The notes: generated by a model not told the origin, from the letters alone. A stretch of 9,126 nucleotides of DNA from Oscillospiraceae bacterium (GCA_024404215.1 JAKSQI010000055.1:1-9126); one strand, 5' to 3'. Positions 1-6,954 are shown, counted from the stretch's first letter. Translations and numbers: made by a program.

Positions 1-1387
1 GATATACGAAAGCCGGACTCATGTCGGCTATGGCGGGGCTGAGCTGGGAGGCCTTTAAAAAGGAAAGGGTATAGACAGCGGGCGCTGTTGGGTTGGGGAG
101 TTCAGGGCAGGGAGTATAATCCTCTTCCCGACGGGGGGTTACCACGCGGCGTTTCTGCATCAGCTCTACCAGTACGGAACGACGCATTTCGTTGATGGAG
201 GAGGTAGCCATGGAAAGCCCTGGTTCTACTCGGCATTTTACCCCTTCACAGACGAAAGGAGTCCCGCCGGTTTTGTGAAGCTGGGTTTTTAATACAGCAT
301 CGGTCAATTCACGGTTAAAGGCTTTTTCCGGCACCTGACCCTCTGCCGCAGCTGAATTGCCGCTGTCATCAATGGCAACCAGCTTGGCGGATTCCCCGGC
401 TTTAATCTGGGCTACAAAACGAACAGGAATACGCTGGTATTCGCCGTTGAGATAGCTCTTTTTCGCAGAGGAAAAAACCATCTGTTCTTTCTTATCTTCT
501 TCGGTTCGGATACCAAACATGTCCGGTCCTTTTAAATCCCGGTAGTAGCCGTCAGTGAAGCCTTGCCTGGAAAAGGCAGCAGTAAGCATACGCATGTCCT
601 CGGCCGAGGGGGCCTGATGCTGTTTGGCTGCCCGGGAGTAGATGCCGGTGACAATGGCTGCGTATTCCGGGCGGCGCATGCGGCCCTCAATTTTAACGGA
701 GGCAACGCCCATTTGCTCCAGCTCCTCCAGGTAGGCGACCAGGCAGTTGTCCTTCAGACTAAGGGGGTACTGGCAATTGTGTACGCCGGTATCATATCGC
801 TGGCGGCAGGGCTGGGCGCAAAGCCCCCTGTTTCCGCTTCGGCGACCGATAACGGCACTCATATAGCACTGACCGGAATAGCACATGCATAGAGCACCGT
901 GGACAAAAACCTCAATTTCAATGGGAGAGTTCTGACAGATATAGGCAATTTCCTCCCGGCTCAGTTCCCGGGCCAGCACGACCCGTTTAAGGCCCATGGC
1001 GGCGGCGATTCGAACACCTTCCAAATTGTGGACGCTCATTTGGGTGCTGCCGTGGAGCTCCATGTCCGGCAGGGCCTGACGCAGGACCTGAACCATGCCT
1101 AAATCCTGTACAATCAGAGCATCTACTCCGGCGCGGCAGGCAATCCGGGCCTGCTCAAGGGCGGCGGGGATTTCACGATCGCTGAGGAGGGTGTTCATGG
1201 TTACATGGGTTTTTACCCCACGGATGCGGCAGTATTCAACCGCACTGTTGAATTCCTCTTCGGAAAAGTTTTTGGCGTTGCGGCGAGCATTAAACTCGCC
1301 AAAGCCCATATATATGGCATCGGCGCCGTTTTGAACGGCAGCAACTACAGCTTCGGCACTTCCTGCAGGGGATAATATTTCCAGCAT
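1..1387 (-). CDS. Peptidase U32 family protein (RlhA/TrhP-type RNA hydroxylation protein), 3' end outside window
   Basis: This is the first 462 codons of a minus-strand gene that leaves the window on the left without a stop. It begins MLEILSPAGS..., typical of the U32 family. The family signature is at residues 163-177 (HGALCMCYSGQCYMS), followed by GNRGLCAQPCRQ; Cys167, Cys174, Cys190 and Cys194 are candidate iron-sulfur ligands, with an extra Cys169. Although named peptidases, studied members (RlhA on 23S rRNA; TrhP/YrrNO on tRNA U34) act in prephenate-dependent RNA hydroxylation. The frame is still open at 462 residues, longer than the TrhP/YrrO types (about 420-450), and the last residues resemble the C-terminal extension of RlhA-like (DUF3656) members, so the long RlhA-like class is more likely; the RNA target is inference. 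The start is ATG at 1387 with GGAG at 1396-1399, 8 nt upstream. It is divergent from the dnaD-like gene, so independently transcribed. Confidence 0.93.
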   Translation of the reverse strand, partial: MLEILSPAGSAEAVVAAVQNGADAIYMGFGEFNARRNAKNFSEEEFNSAVEYCRIRGVKTHVTMNTLLSDREIPAALEQARIACRAGVDALIVQDLGMVQVLRQALPDMELHGSTQMSVHNLEGVRIAAAMGLKRVVLARELSREEIAYICQNSPIEIEVFVHGALCMCYSGQCYMSAVIGRRSGNRGLCAQPCRQRYDTGVHNCQYPLSLKDNCLVAYLEELEQMGVASVKIEGRMRRPEYAAIVTGIYSRAAKQHQAPSAEDMRMLTAAFSRQGFTDGYYRDLKGPDMFGIRTEEDKKEQMVFSSAKKSYLNGEYQRIPVRFVAQIKAGESAKLVAIDDSGNSAAAEGQVPEKAFNRELTDAVLKTQLHKTGGTPFVCEGVKCRVEPGLSMATSSINEMRRSVLVELMQKRRVVTPRREEDYTPCPELPNPTAPAVYTLSFLKASQLSPAIADMSPAFVY

Positions 1388-1442
1388 AGCATTTTCTCCG
1401 TTATGGATTTATGGGGGAAGGGAATACTCCTCCATAATAAGT

Positions 1443-1510
1443 AACCTTTATCATATCACATTTGAAAGGGAGAAAAAAGTAAAACCTTTACTGAAAACAA
1501 AAAACCTTTC
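1443..1510. repeat. Three AAAGGTT repeats and a 15-bp palindrome upstream of the U32 gene
   Basis: Read on the minus strand, TAAAGGTT occurs at 1450-1443 and 1490-1483, and GAAAGGTT at 1510-1503. Starts are spaced 40 and 20 bp, close to whole helical turns. The middle copy overlaps a perfect inverted repeat, AGTAAA-ACC-TTTACT (1478-1492). The set lies around and upstream of the leftward -10 element, where an operator could sit. No regulator is recognised, and the stretch is AT-rich, so chance is possible. Confidence 0.35.
1450..1458 (-). promoter_or_regulatory. Candidate extended -10 promoter for the U32 gene
   Basis: On the minus strand the sequence TGATATGAT (1458-1450) gives a TGn extension plus TATGAT, a 5/6 match to TATAAT, about 60 nt upstream of the U32 start codon. 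No good -35 hexamer is found at 16-18 nt spacing (only a T-run), so it would rely on the extended -10. Confidence 0.45.
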
Positions 1511-1570
1511 CGGATTAAGCAGAGGCCCGAACTGTGAGGGACTTGTTTACAAAAAATTGACAGGCTCCCG

Positions 1571-1599
1571 TTGTGAAATAGAATCAGGACTGATATAAT
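1571..1599 (+). promoter_or_regulatory. Sigma-A-type promoter for the dnaD-dnaI pair
   Basis: TTGTGA (1571-1576, 4/6 of the -35 consensus), a 17-nt spacer and a perfect TATAAT (1594-1599), which also has a TG at 1591-1592 forming an extended -10. Transcription should begin near 1606, leaving a leader of about 35 nt before the ATG at 1641. It is the best promoter match in the window. Confidence 0.75.
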
Positions 1600-1640
1600 A
1601 CTACAGTTACACAAAAAGCTGCTGAAAGGGGAGGAGAAAT

Positions 1641-2564
1641 ATGGCCCAGTATCAGTTGCCGGATACCGGCAGCATCAGTATTACCCGTGCCGCCGTTGAC
1701 CGTTTGATTGCAGGTCGGGACGGAGGCTCTGCCTTGGCCTATCTCTGCCTCCTCCGTTCCCGGGGAGCTATTGGCCCGGAGCAGCTGGCCCAGGAACTGA
1801 ACTGCTCCCGTCAAGAGGCTGAACGGCTTATGAATCATTTGGCCGAAATGGGGCTTATTACGCCTACAGAGGAAAAGAAGGAATACTCGGCCGATGAGCT
1901 GGCGGATGCCCTCTATCAGCAGGATTTTTCTTTTCTGGTCAGTCAGGCGGAGTGCCTGTTTGGGGAAACCCTGTCTGCCGGCGATTTGCAGCGGCTGCTG
2001 TATCTGAAGCGGGGGCTGGGGTTTTCTGCTGAGGTGCTTCTCCAGATGATGCAGTACTATAAAAGTGAAGTGCGGCGGGTTTACGGGCCAGGGCGGCGCC
2101 TGACCATGGCTCGACTTGAAAAGCTGGCTCAGGATTGGAAGAGCCGGGGCATTGCAACCCTTGAGGACGCGGAGTCCTTCCTTCACAGGAGAGAGCAGTA
2201 TCTGTCACAGGAGGGGGAAATGAAGCGGGCTTTGGAGATTTATGACCGCAAGCTGACCGCCAGTGAACAGAAATACCTCAGCAGCTGGATGGACATGGGC
2301 TTCGGCAGTGAAGCCCTGCGTCTTTGCTATGAGCGAACCCTGGATCGGATTCACAGCTTGAATTTCAAATACATGGACAGCATTTTTCTCAGCTGGCACA
2401 AAAAAGGCCTCCATACACCGGACGAAATTGAGAAGGGGGATGCTCCCCGCAGCTTCCATCGGCAGGAGGAAAAGCAAGGGGCAAAGCCCGTTCAGTCAGC
2501 TGTACCGGACGAGGATGAAACCGCCCGCCTGAAGCGGCTGCTGGATTCCATGAAAGAGGGATAG
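1641..2564 (+). CDS. DnaD-domain replication initiation protein
   Basis: This 307-residue protein is a DnaD/DnaB-like primosome component. In Bacillus, DnaD binds DNA at DnaA-opened origins and at restart forks and helps recruit the helicase loader. Residues of about 10-80 look like the N-terminal winged-helix part (AYLCLLRSRG, then a helix pair ending EMGLITP). Residues of about 195-265 match the C-terminal DnaD domain (YDRKLTASEQKYLSSW...), including the YxxxIxxxW DNA-binding motif as Tyr244, Ile248 and Trp252. The C-terminal tail is charged and probably flexible. The start is ATG with GGGGAGGAG just upstream. The stop is 4 nt before the helicase-loader gene, so they form an operon. It is longer than Bacillus DnaD (about 230 aa), as is common for clostridial DnaD-domain proteins; whether it is orthologous to DnaD or DnaB cannot be decided here. 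Confidence 0.9.
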   Translation: MAQYQLPDTGSISITRAAVDRLIAGRDGGSALAYLCLLRSRGAIGPEQLAQELNCSRQEAERLMNHLAEMGLITPTEEKKEYSADELADALYQQDFSFLVSQAECLFGETLSAGDLQRLLYLKRGLGFSAEVLLQMMQYYKSEVRRVYGPGRRLTMARLEKLAQDWKSRGIATLEDAESFLHRREQYLSQEGEMKRALEIYDRKLTASEQKYLSSWMDMGFGSEALRLCYERTLDRIHSLNFKYMDSIFLSWHKKGLHTPDEIEKGDAPRSFHRQEEKQGAKPVQSAVPDEDETARLKRLLDSMKEG

Positions 2565-2568
2565 CACT

Positions 2569-3564
2569 ATGGTCTTGGATAAAACCATTCTGGCCCGGGC
2601 CAAGGGGGTTCTGGCTGAAAAAAAGCGCCGCCGTGAGGAGCAGCTGCTCCGCCGACAAGCAGATGTTTATCAGGCTCTGCCGGCCTTAGCTGCCATGGAT
2701 GTCGGCCTGCGGGAACTGATGACGGAAACCTTCCGGGTTACTTTGGCCGGGGGCGGCGATGTGGAGAAACGGATTTTGGCTTTGGGCGAGGAAAGTCTGA
2801 AGGTGCAGGATAATCGCCGGGCTTTGTTAAAGGAAGCAGGGCTGCCGGAGGACTATCTGGATGATGTGCCGGCCTGCCCCCACTGCGGAGACAGTGGCTT
2901 CCGGGGAAGTGAGCCCTGTTCCTGTCTGCTGGAGCTTTATCGAAAGGAGCAGGCTAAGGAACTCAGCATTTTGGCCAGCCTAAAGGAGGAAAGCTTCGAT
3001 ACCTTTCAGTTGTTCTGGTACAGTGACCAGCCGGATGATAAGGGCCGCACTGAGCGGGAGCATATGGAAGTCATCTATGGCCTCTGCCGCCGCTATGCTG
3101 AGACCTTCGGAAGCTCCTCGGGAAACCTGCTTTTTACCGGTGGCCCTGGTTTGGGCAAGACCTTCCTGTCGGCCTGCATAGCCAGAGGAGTATCCGACAA
3201 GGGGTTTTCTGTGGTGTATCAGACAGCCGGTGAGGTTTTTCGGGCCTTTGAGGCGGTTCGCTTCGGCAGAGGTTCCCGGGAAGAAGCGGGTGAGGAAGCC
3301 CTTCACCGCCTCATGCTTTGTGACCTGCTGATCCTGGATGATTTAGGTACGGAAATGACCAATGCTTTGACAGTGGCCAGCCTGTATGAACTGGTGAACA
3401 CCCGCCTGCAGGAGAAAAGAAAAACCATTATCAGCACAAATCTGGCCCCTTCGGAGCTGGCCGGGCGTTATTCGCCTCAGATTGCTTCCCGCCTGATTGG
3501 GGAGTATGAAATACTAACCTTTACCGGGAAGGATATTCGCTTGCAGAAAAAGAATGCACGATAA
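2569..3564 (+). CDS. DnaI/DnaC-like AAA+ replicative helicase loader
   Basis: This 331-residue ATPase resembles DnaI of Bacillus and DnaC of E. coli, which place the ring helicase on single-stranded DNA. A charged, helical N-terminus (AEKKRRREEQLLRR) is followed by a likely zinc site (Cys103, Cys106, Cys117, Cys119 in CPHCGDSGF...CSC). The AAA+ core has Walker A GGPGLGKT at 191-198 and Walker B LLILDDLGTE centred on Asp257-Asp258. After it come a sensor-1 region (IISTNL) and a conserved SRL arginine stretch. Length and order agree with DnaI (about 311 aa). The start ATG overlaps the region after the upstream stop, and AGAGGGA lying over the end of the dnaD-like gene supplies the ribosome binding site, suggesting coupled translation. 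IstB-type transposition helpers share the core, but the zinc site and the DnaD neighbour favour a chromosomal loader. Confidence 0.92.
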   Translation: MVLDKTILARAKGVLAEKKRRREEQLLRRQADVYQALPALAAMDVGLRELMTETFRVTLAGGGDVEKRILALGEESLKVQDNRRALLKEAGLPEDYLDDVPACPHCGDSGFRGSEPCSCLLELYRKEQAKELSILASLKEESFDTFQLFWYSDQPDDKGRTEREHMEVIYGLCRRYAETFGSSSGNLLFTGGPGLGKTFLSACIARGVSDKGFSVVYQTAGEVFRAFEAVRFGRGSREEAGEEALHRLMLCDLLILDDLGTEMTNALTVASLYELVNTRLQEKRKTIISTNLAPSELAGRYSPQIASRLIGEYEILTFTGKDIRLQKKNAR

Positions 3565-3650
3565 TACTGCATAGGTGAATAGATTATAAAAACGGAAAAA
3601 AGGGGTTATTGACAACCAAAAAGAGTCAAAAACCTGTGAAAATCCGTGAG

Positions 3651-3680
3651 TTTTCAACATTATCCACAGGATTTTCCACA
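3651..3680 (+). promoter_or_regulatory. Tandem DnaA-box cluster
   Basis: Three 9-mers lie in the same orientation: TTTTCAACA (3651-3659, two mismatches), TTATCCACA (3660-3668, perfect consensus) and TTTTCCACA (3672-3680, one mismatch). A weaker reverse copy, TGTGAAAAT, lies at 3635-3643. GAAAATCC (3638-3645) pairs with GGATTTTC (3669-3676), enclosing the first two boxes. The cluster sits in the non-coding spacer after the helicase-loader gene. It could be an initiator-titration or regulatory site, or part of an origin; binding is inferred from the consensus only. Confidence 0.6.
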
Positions 3681-3755
3681 TAATTATGTCAACGGGTGCA
3701 ACCTTGCATGAGGTGGATACCCGAGAACCGGGGCAAAGAAAGGAAGGATTTCACT

Positions 3756-5375
3756 TTGGCCGCCAAAAAGAAGAATTTTGTTGAGGGGGCAGCTGTATTG
3801 GCCCTCACCATTGCCATCGTAAAGGTAATTGGTTTTTTATACAAGCTGCCGCTCTATAATCTGCTGGATGACAGTGGAGCCGCCTATTTCGGTGTGGCCT
3901 ACAACGTGTATTCTCTGCTGCTGACTATCTCCACCGCTGGTGTTCCTGTTGCCATTTCCCGCATGATTGCCGGGGAAAATGCTAACGGCCGCATCCGTCA
4001 AAGCGAACGGATTTTCTCGGTAGCCCTGCCTACCTTTGTGGTGGTAGGCGCTGTTTTCGGTGGGTTCATGATGGTTTTCTGTAAGCAGATTGCCAATTTT
4101 ATGGAAGAGCCCGGGGCCTATCAGGCCATATTTACCCTTGGTCCGGCTGTTTTCTTCTGCTGTGTCATCGCGGTCTATCGGGGCTATACCCAGGGCCATG
4201 AGGACATGCTGCCTACCTCCATTACCCAGATTTCCGAGGTTGCCTTTAAATTTGTCTTTGGTCTCAGCCTGGCGTATATTTTGCTTCGCTCCGGGGCCGG
4301 TTCCGGTATTGTGGTATCCGGCGCTATTCTGGGTGTTGTCCTAGGCCTCGGTGCCAGTGTCCCCATTATGGTCTGGTATCGGAGACGGGCTGAACGACGC
4401 AACAGCTACCAGTTGGTTTGTACGGATGAAAGCGTGAATGGCAGAGGCGAAACCCTGAAGGAAATGTTCCGCATCATTATTCCAATGACTCTGTCCTCCT
4501 CGCTGCTGAACCTGCTGACCCTCATTGACGTCAAAGTGGTTCTTAACCGCTTGCGACAGGGTCTGCAGCTGTCCGATTTGGCTGTAGATACGGAATATGC
4601 CACCTTTACCAAGGCACACTCCCTCTTTACCCTTCCTTCTTCCATGATTGTCGCCATTTCCATCAGCGTGGTTCCGGCTATTGCGGCTGCCATTGCTGTG
4701 AAAAAATATAAGGAAGCCGGAGAGGTTATGAGCCGTTCTCTGAAGCTGATGAATTTGTTTGCCATGCCGGCCGGTGTTGGCATGTGTGTGCTGGCAGGTC
4801 CTCTTTACTATGTTTTTTATGGAAAGGGCAGTATCCATGCCGGTGCCGTTCTGGCCATTATGGGGATAGCTTCCTATTTTGTTTGTTTCCAGTTGGTTTC
4901 CACGGCTTTGGTTCAAGCCAGCGGCCATGAACGGATTCCTTTGATTGCCATGGCAGTTGGCAGTGTACTGAAGGTAATCATCAACTACACACTGGTGGGC
5001 AATCCCCGCTTTGGCATTATTGGTGCTCCTATCAGTACTTTGGTCTGCTATTTGATGATTTCTTTGGTTAACATGGTTGGACTGCAGCTGCAGCTGCCCG
5101 AACGGATTCCCATTCGCAAGGCTTTTGCCAAACCCTTCCTCTGCACTGTTATCATGGGAGTCGCTGCTTATGGTTCCTATCATTTGATGACGGGTCTTGC
5201 TGCCGGCTTCTTCACCGGCAGCCGTTTCAGGGAATGCCTGGCCCTGGTGTTGGCTATTGGCATCGCTGTTGTGGTATATGCAGTGGCTGTTGTATTTCTC
5301 GGTGCTATTACAGCAGAGGACATGAAGCTGATTCCCAAGGGGGAGAAGATTGCTGCCAAGCTGCATCTGAAGTGA
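3756..5375 (+). CDS. SpoVB/MurJ-family polysaccharide or lipid-linked precursor flippase (MVF/MATE superfamily)
   Basis: This 539-residue integral membrane protein has about a dozen or more hydrophobic segments. It opens with the family-like KKNFVEGAAVLALTIAIVKVIGFLYKLPLYNLL and continues with AGVPVAISRMIAGENANGR. Members include SpoVB and YabM of Bacillus and YtgP, a MurJ-type lipid II flippase; they move lipid-linked sugar precursors across the plasma membrane. Length matches YtgP/SpoVB (about 520-545 aa). I chose TTG at 3756 because GGAAGG stands 7 nt before it and the protein then starts MAAKKKNFVEG, as relatives do. A GTG at 3696 or ATG at 3708 would add an atypical polar leader and has poor ribosome sites. 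Its place before mazG and HU matches the yabM position in Firmicutes. The exact substrate (lipid II, spore cortex or teichoic precursor) cannot be told. Confidence 0.88.
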   Translation: MAAKKKNFVEGAAVLALTIAIVKVIGFLYKLPLYNLLDDSGAAYFGVAYNVYSLLLTISTAGVPVAISRMIAGENANGRIRQSERIFSVALPTFVVVGAVFGGFMMVFCKQIANFMEEPGAYQAIFTLGPAVFFCCVIAVYRGYTQGHEDMLPTSITQISEVAFKFVFGLSLAYILLRSGAGSGIVVSGAILGVVLGLGASVPIMVWYRRRAERRNSYQLVCTDESVNGRGETLKEMFRIIIPMTLSSSLLNLLTLIDVKVVLNRLRQGLQLSDLAVDTEYATFTKAHSLFTLPSSMIVAISISVVPAIAAAIAVKKYKEAGEVMSRSLKLMNLFAMPAGVGMCVLAGPLYYVFYGKGSIHAGAVLAIMGIASYFVCFQLVSTALVQASGHERIPLIAMAVGSVLKVIINYTLVGNPRFGIIGAPISTLVCYLMISLVNMVGLQLQLPERIPIRKAFAKPFLCTVIMGVAAYGSYHLMTGLAAGFFTGSRFRECLALVLAIGIAVVVYAVAVVFLGAITAEDMKLIPKGEKIAAKLHLK

Positions 5376-5377
5376 TT

Positions 5378-5487
5378 GATTCTGCAATAAAAGCAACAGC
5401 ATGAAGGGACAGGTATCCCCTTATGCTTGAGAATCCCGAAAAATTAATCAAAATTAGCGAGACAGACTATGTTTGTCTTGCAGAATC
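5378..5487 (+). other. Structured spacer upstream of mazG (possible RNA leader or small inverted-repeat element)
   Basis: A perfect 10-bp inverted repeat, GATTCTGCAA (5378-5387) and TTGCAGAATC (5478-5487), encloses two hairpins. One is at 5398-5427: a 12-position stem with one G-U and one A-C mismatch and a 6-nt loop. The other is AGACAGAC-TAT-GTTTGTCT at 5460-5478 with one G-U; it shares one base with the outer arm. Folded as RNA this would be a three-way junction ending just before the mazG ribosome site (GGGG, 5488-5491). TCCCGA (5434-5439) could instead pair with TCGGGG (5486-5491) and mask that site. No U-run follows, so it is not an ordinary terminator. No target-site duplication is seen. 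Confidence 0.45.
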
Positions 5488-5496
5488 GGGGAAAGT

Positions 5497-6303
5497 ATGG
5501 TAAATTTTGAAAGCAAATTGAATTACAACATTCACGATCTGGAGAAACTGGTGGCTGTGCTTCGCGGCCCCGGGGGGTGCCCCTGGGATGCGGAACAGAC
5601 CCACGAGAGTCTGCGCCGTGCCATGCTGGAAGAGGCCTATGAGGTTGTGGAGGCCATTGATGAACAGAGTACAGAGCATCTGCTGGAGGAATTGGGCGAT
5701 GTTTTGATACAGGTGGTCTTTCATGCCGGCCTTGAGCAGGATGCCGGGCGGTTCTCTTTGGATGATGTGGCAGACGGTATCTGCAAAAAGATGATTTTTC
5801 GACATCCCCATGTCTTTGGTGATGCCCGGGTATCCGGCTCTGATGAGGTGCTGAAGAACTGGGAGGACATCAAGCGGGTGGAAAAAAGTCAGGCAACCCA
5901 TACGGATGCATTGAAGGCGGTTGCTAACAGCCTGCCCTCTCTATGGCGTGCGGAAAAGCTGCAGAAGAAGGCTGCAAAGGCCGGCTGCGAAAATGAGGAT
6001 GTCTGGGACGCTATGGATGAGTTGGCTGACAGCATGATTACCATGAGTGAGGCGCTCTCTGATACCAATGACCCTGCCGATGCCCTCGGGGATGCCCTTT
6101 TCTCCCTGGTCCGTGTGGCCCGTTTAGCCGGTGTGGATCCGGAAGAGGCTTTGACCCGCAGCAGCAATCGTTTTCTGCATCGCTTTGAGGAAGCGGAGCT
6201 GGAACTGCGTGGCCGTGGGCAAGAGACCTTTGGTCCGGAAGATATTGCAGGCCTTTATCCACGACGTGACGAAGCTGCTGATGAAGGCGGCTTGGAGTTG
6301 TAA
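5497..6303 (+). CDS. mazG: Nucleoside triphosphate pyrophosphohydrolase MazG
   Basis: This 268-residue protein is a two-domain all-alpha NTP pyrophosphatase. It converts (d)NTPs to NMPs plus pyrophosphate in the cytoplasm, cleaning nucleotide pools and, in some bacteria, lowering (p)ppGpp signalling. The first domain is textbook: CPWD (28-31) and HESLRR, then EEAYE (45-49) and EELGD (64-68), which supply the magnesium ligands. The second domain keeps the fold signature (ALFSLVRVARLAGVDPEEAL, FLHRFEEAE), but EExxE has become DELAD (174-178) and EExGD has become DALGD (195-199), so a glutamate ligand is lost. The ATG at 5497 was chosen over an upstream in-frame TTG at 5473 because it has GGGG 5 nt upstream and gives the usual N-terminus. 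Length agrees with E. coli MazG (263 aa). The tetrapyrrole-methylase domain fused to Bacillus YabN is absent. Confidence 0.95.
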   Translation: MVNFESKLNYNIHDLEKLVAVLRGPGGCPWDAEQTHESLRRAMLEEAYEVVEAIDEQSTEHLLEELGDVLIQVVFHAGLEQDAGRFSLDDVADGICKKMIFRHPHVFGDARVSGSDEVLKNWEDIKRVEKSQATHTDALKAVANSLPSLWRAEKLQKKAAKAGCENEDVWDAMDELADSMITMSEALSDTNDPADALGDALFSLVRVARLAGVDPEEALTRSSNRFLHRFEEAELELRGRGQETFGPEDIAGLYPRRDEAADEGGLEL

Positions 6304-6370
6304 GGCAAACCCCATCATATTCTTATTACTAAATCATTAATATGCGGTAGCCCCGCAAGGAGGAAGAACC

Positions 6371-6646
6371 ATGAACAAGACCGAACTGATTGCTAAGATT
6401 GCTGAGGAGAGCGGCCTGAACAAGAAGAACAGCGAAGCTGCTCTGTCCGCTGCCCTGAATGCCATTACCGAAGCCATGAAGGCCGGTGATCGCGTACAGC
6501 TGGTTGGCTTTGGTGTATTTGAGGTTAAGGCTCGTCCTGCCCGCACCGGCCGTAACCCCAAGACCAAGGAAACCATTGAAATTCCTGCTTCCAAGGTTCC
6601 CGTATTCAAGGCCGGCAAGGCTCTGAAGGACGCTGTAGCAGAATAA
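6371..6646 (+). CDS. hup: HU family DNA-binding protein
   Basis: This 91-residue histone-like protein forms dimers that bend and package DNA in the nucleoid. The helical dimer part is MNKTELIAKIAEESGLNKKNSEAALS. It is followed by GFGVFEVKARPARTGRNP, the saddle and DNA-binding arm with the conserved RNP tip, and the closing FKAGKALKDAV. Length and sequence match canonical HU. An ideal AAGGAGG (6357-6363) lies 7 nt before the ATG, preceded by a small TGCGG-TAGCC-CCGCA hairpin (6343-6357). Its codons look strongly biased to common ones, consistent with high expression. It lies 67 bp after mazG; I found no convincing promoter there, so it may share the upstream transcript or use a promoter I cannot recognise. 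A hairpin follows it. Confidence 0.97.
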   Translation: MNKTELIAKIAEESGLNKKNSEAALSAALNAITEAMKAGDRVQLVGFGVFEVKARPARTGRNPKTKETIEIPASKVPVFKAGKALKDAVAE

Positions 6647-6668
6647 TCCGTATGTAACAGATATAGGG

Positions 6669-6700
6669 CGGCGCGGCAATCTGCCGCGCCGTTTCTTGTT
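6669..6700 (+). terminator. Intercistronic hairpin terminator between hup and rqcP
   Basis: A perfect 10-bp GC-rich stem, CGGCGCGGCA and TGCCGCGCCG (6669-6691) with loop ATC, is followed by TTTCTTGTT. The U-run is interrupted, so termination may be partial. The rqcP ribosome site begins at 6701, directly after it. Confidence 0.75.
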
Positions 6701-6711
6701 AGGAGAAGTAT

Positions 6712-6954
6712 ATGCGATTGGATAAGTTTTTGAAGGTTTCCCGCTTGATTAAGCGCCGCACAGTGGCCAATGAGGCCTGCGACAACGGCCATGTGTCCGT
6801 AAACGGAAAGCCGGCCAAGGCTTCCTGTGATATTAAGGTAGGGGATACCATTGAACTGCGCTTCGGTGCAAAAACACTGACAGTTCAGGTGGAAAGTGTA
6901 TCGGAGTATACCTCGAAGGCGGATGCCCCGGCCATGTACCGTCAGCTGCCCTGA
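6712..6954 (+). CDS. rqcP: S4-domain ribosome quality control protein RqcP (YabO/Hsp15-like)
   Basis: This 80-residue protein is nearly all S4 RNA-binding domain: MRLDKFLKVSRLIKRRTVANEACDNGHVSVNGKPAKASCDIKVGDTIEL. In Bacillus RqcP binds stalled 50S subunits carrying peptidyl-tRNA and works with RqcH to add C-terminal alanine tails to the stuck chain. Length matches Bacillus YabO/RqcP (about 86 aa) and is shorter than E. coli Hsp15 (133 aa). The start is ATG with AGGAG 6 nt upstream (6701-6705). Only 11 nt separate it from the preceding hairpin, so it has no room for its own promoter after that hairpin; expression should come from read-through of the hup transcript or a promoter inside or before hup. 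Confidence 0.93.
   Translation: MRLDKFLKVSRLIKRRTVANEACDNGHVSVNGKPAKASCDIKVGDTIELRFGAKTLTVQVESVSEYTSKADAPAMYRQLP

Noticed and set aside
563..1334. Several short plus-strand open frames (563-892, 899-1102, 1095-1334)
   Set aside because: They lie opposite the well-supported U32 gene, have no family resemblance and no good ribosome sites.
1557..1562. Perfect TTGACA upstream of the dnaD-like gene
   Set aside because: It is 31 nt from the TATAAT at 1594 and has no -10 element at 16-18 nt; TTGTGA at 1571 has correct spacing.
2569..3564. IstB-type transposition helper reading of the AAA+ gene
   Set aside because: No transposase or inverted repeat is adjacent, the zinc-binding N-terminal region fits DnaI/DnaC, and the partner gene is DnaD-like.
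3609..3614. Perfect TTGACA before the flippase gene
   Set aside because: No acceptable -10 hexamer lies 16-18 nt downstream; CATAAT (3679-3684) is too far away to pair with it.
4341..5402. A 353-codon minus-strand open frame opposite the flippase gene
   Set aside because: The product is rich in His, Asn and Gln with no recognisable domain, as expected from the complement of a hydrophobic membrane-protein gene.
5473..5496. TTG at 5473 as the mazG start
   Set aside because: It lies inside the second hairpin with no ribosome site; the ATG at 5497 has one and gives the normal MazG N-terminus.
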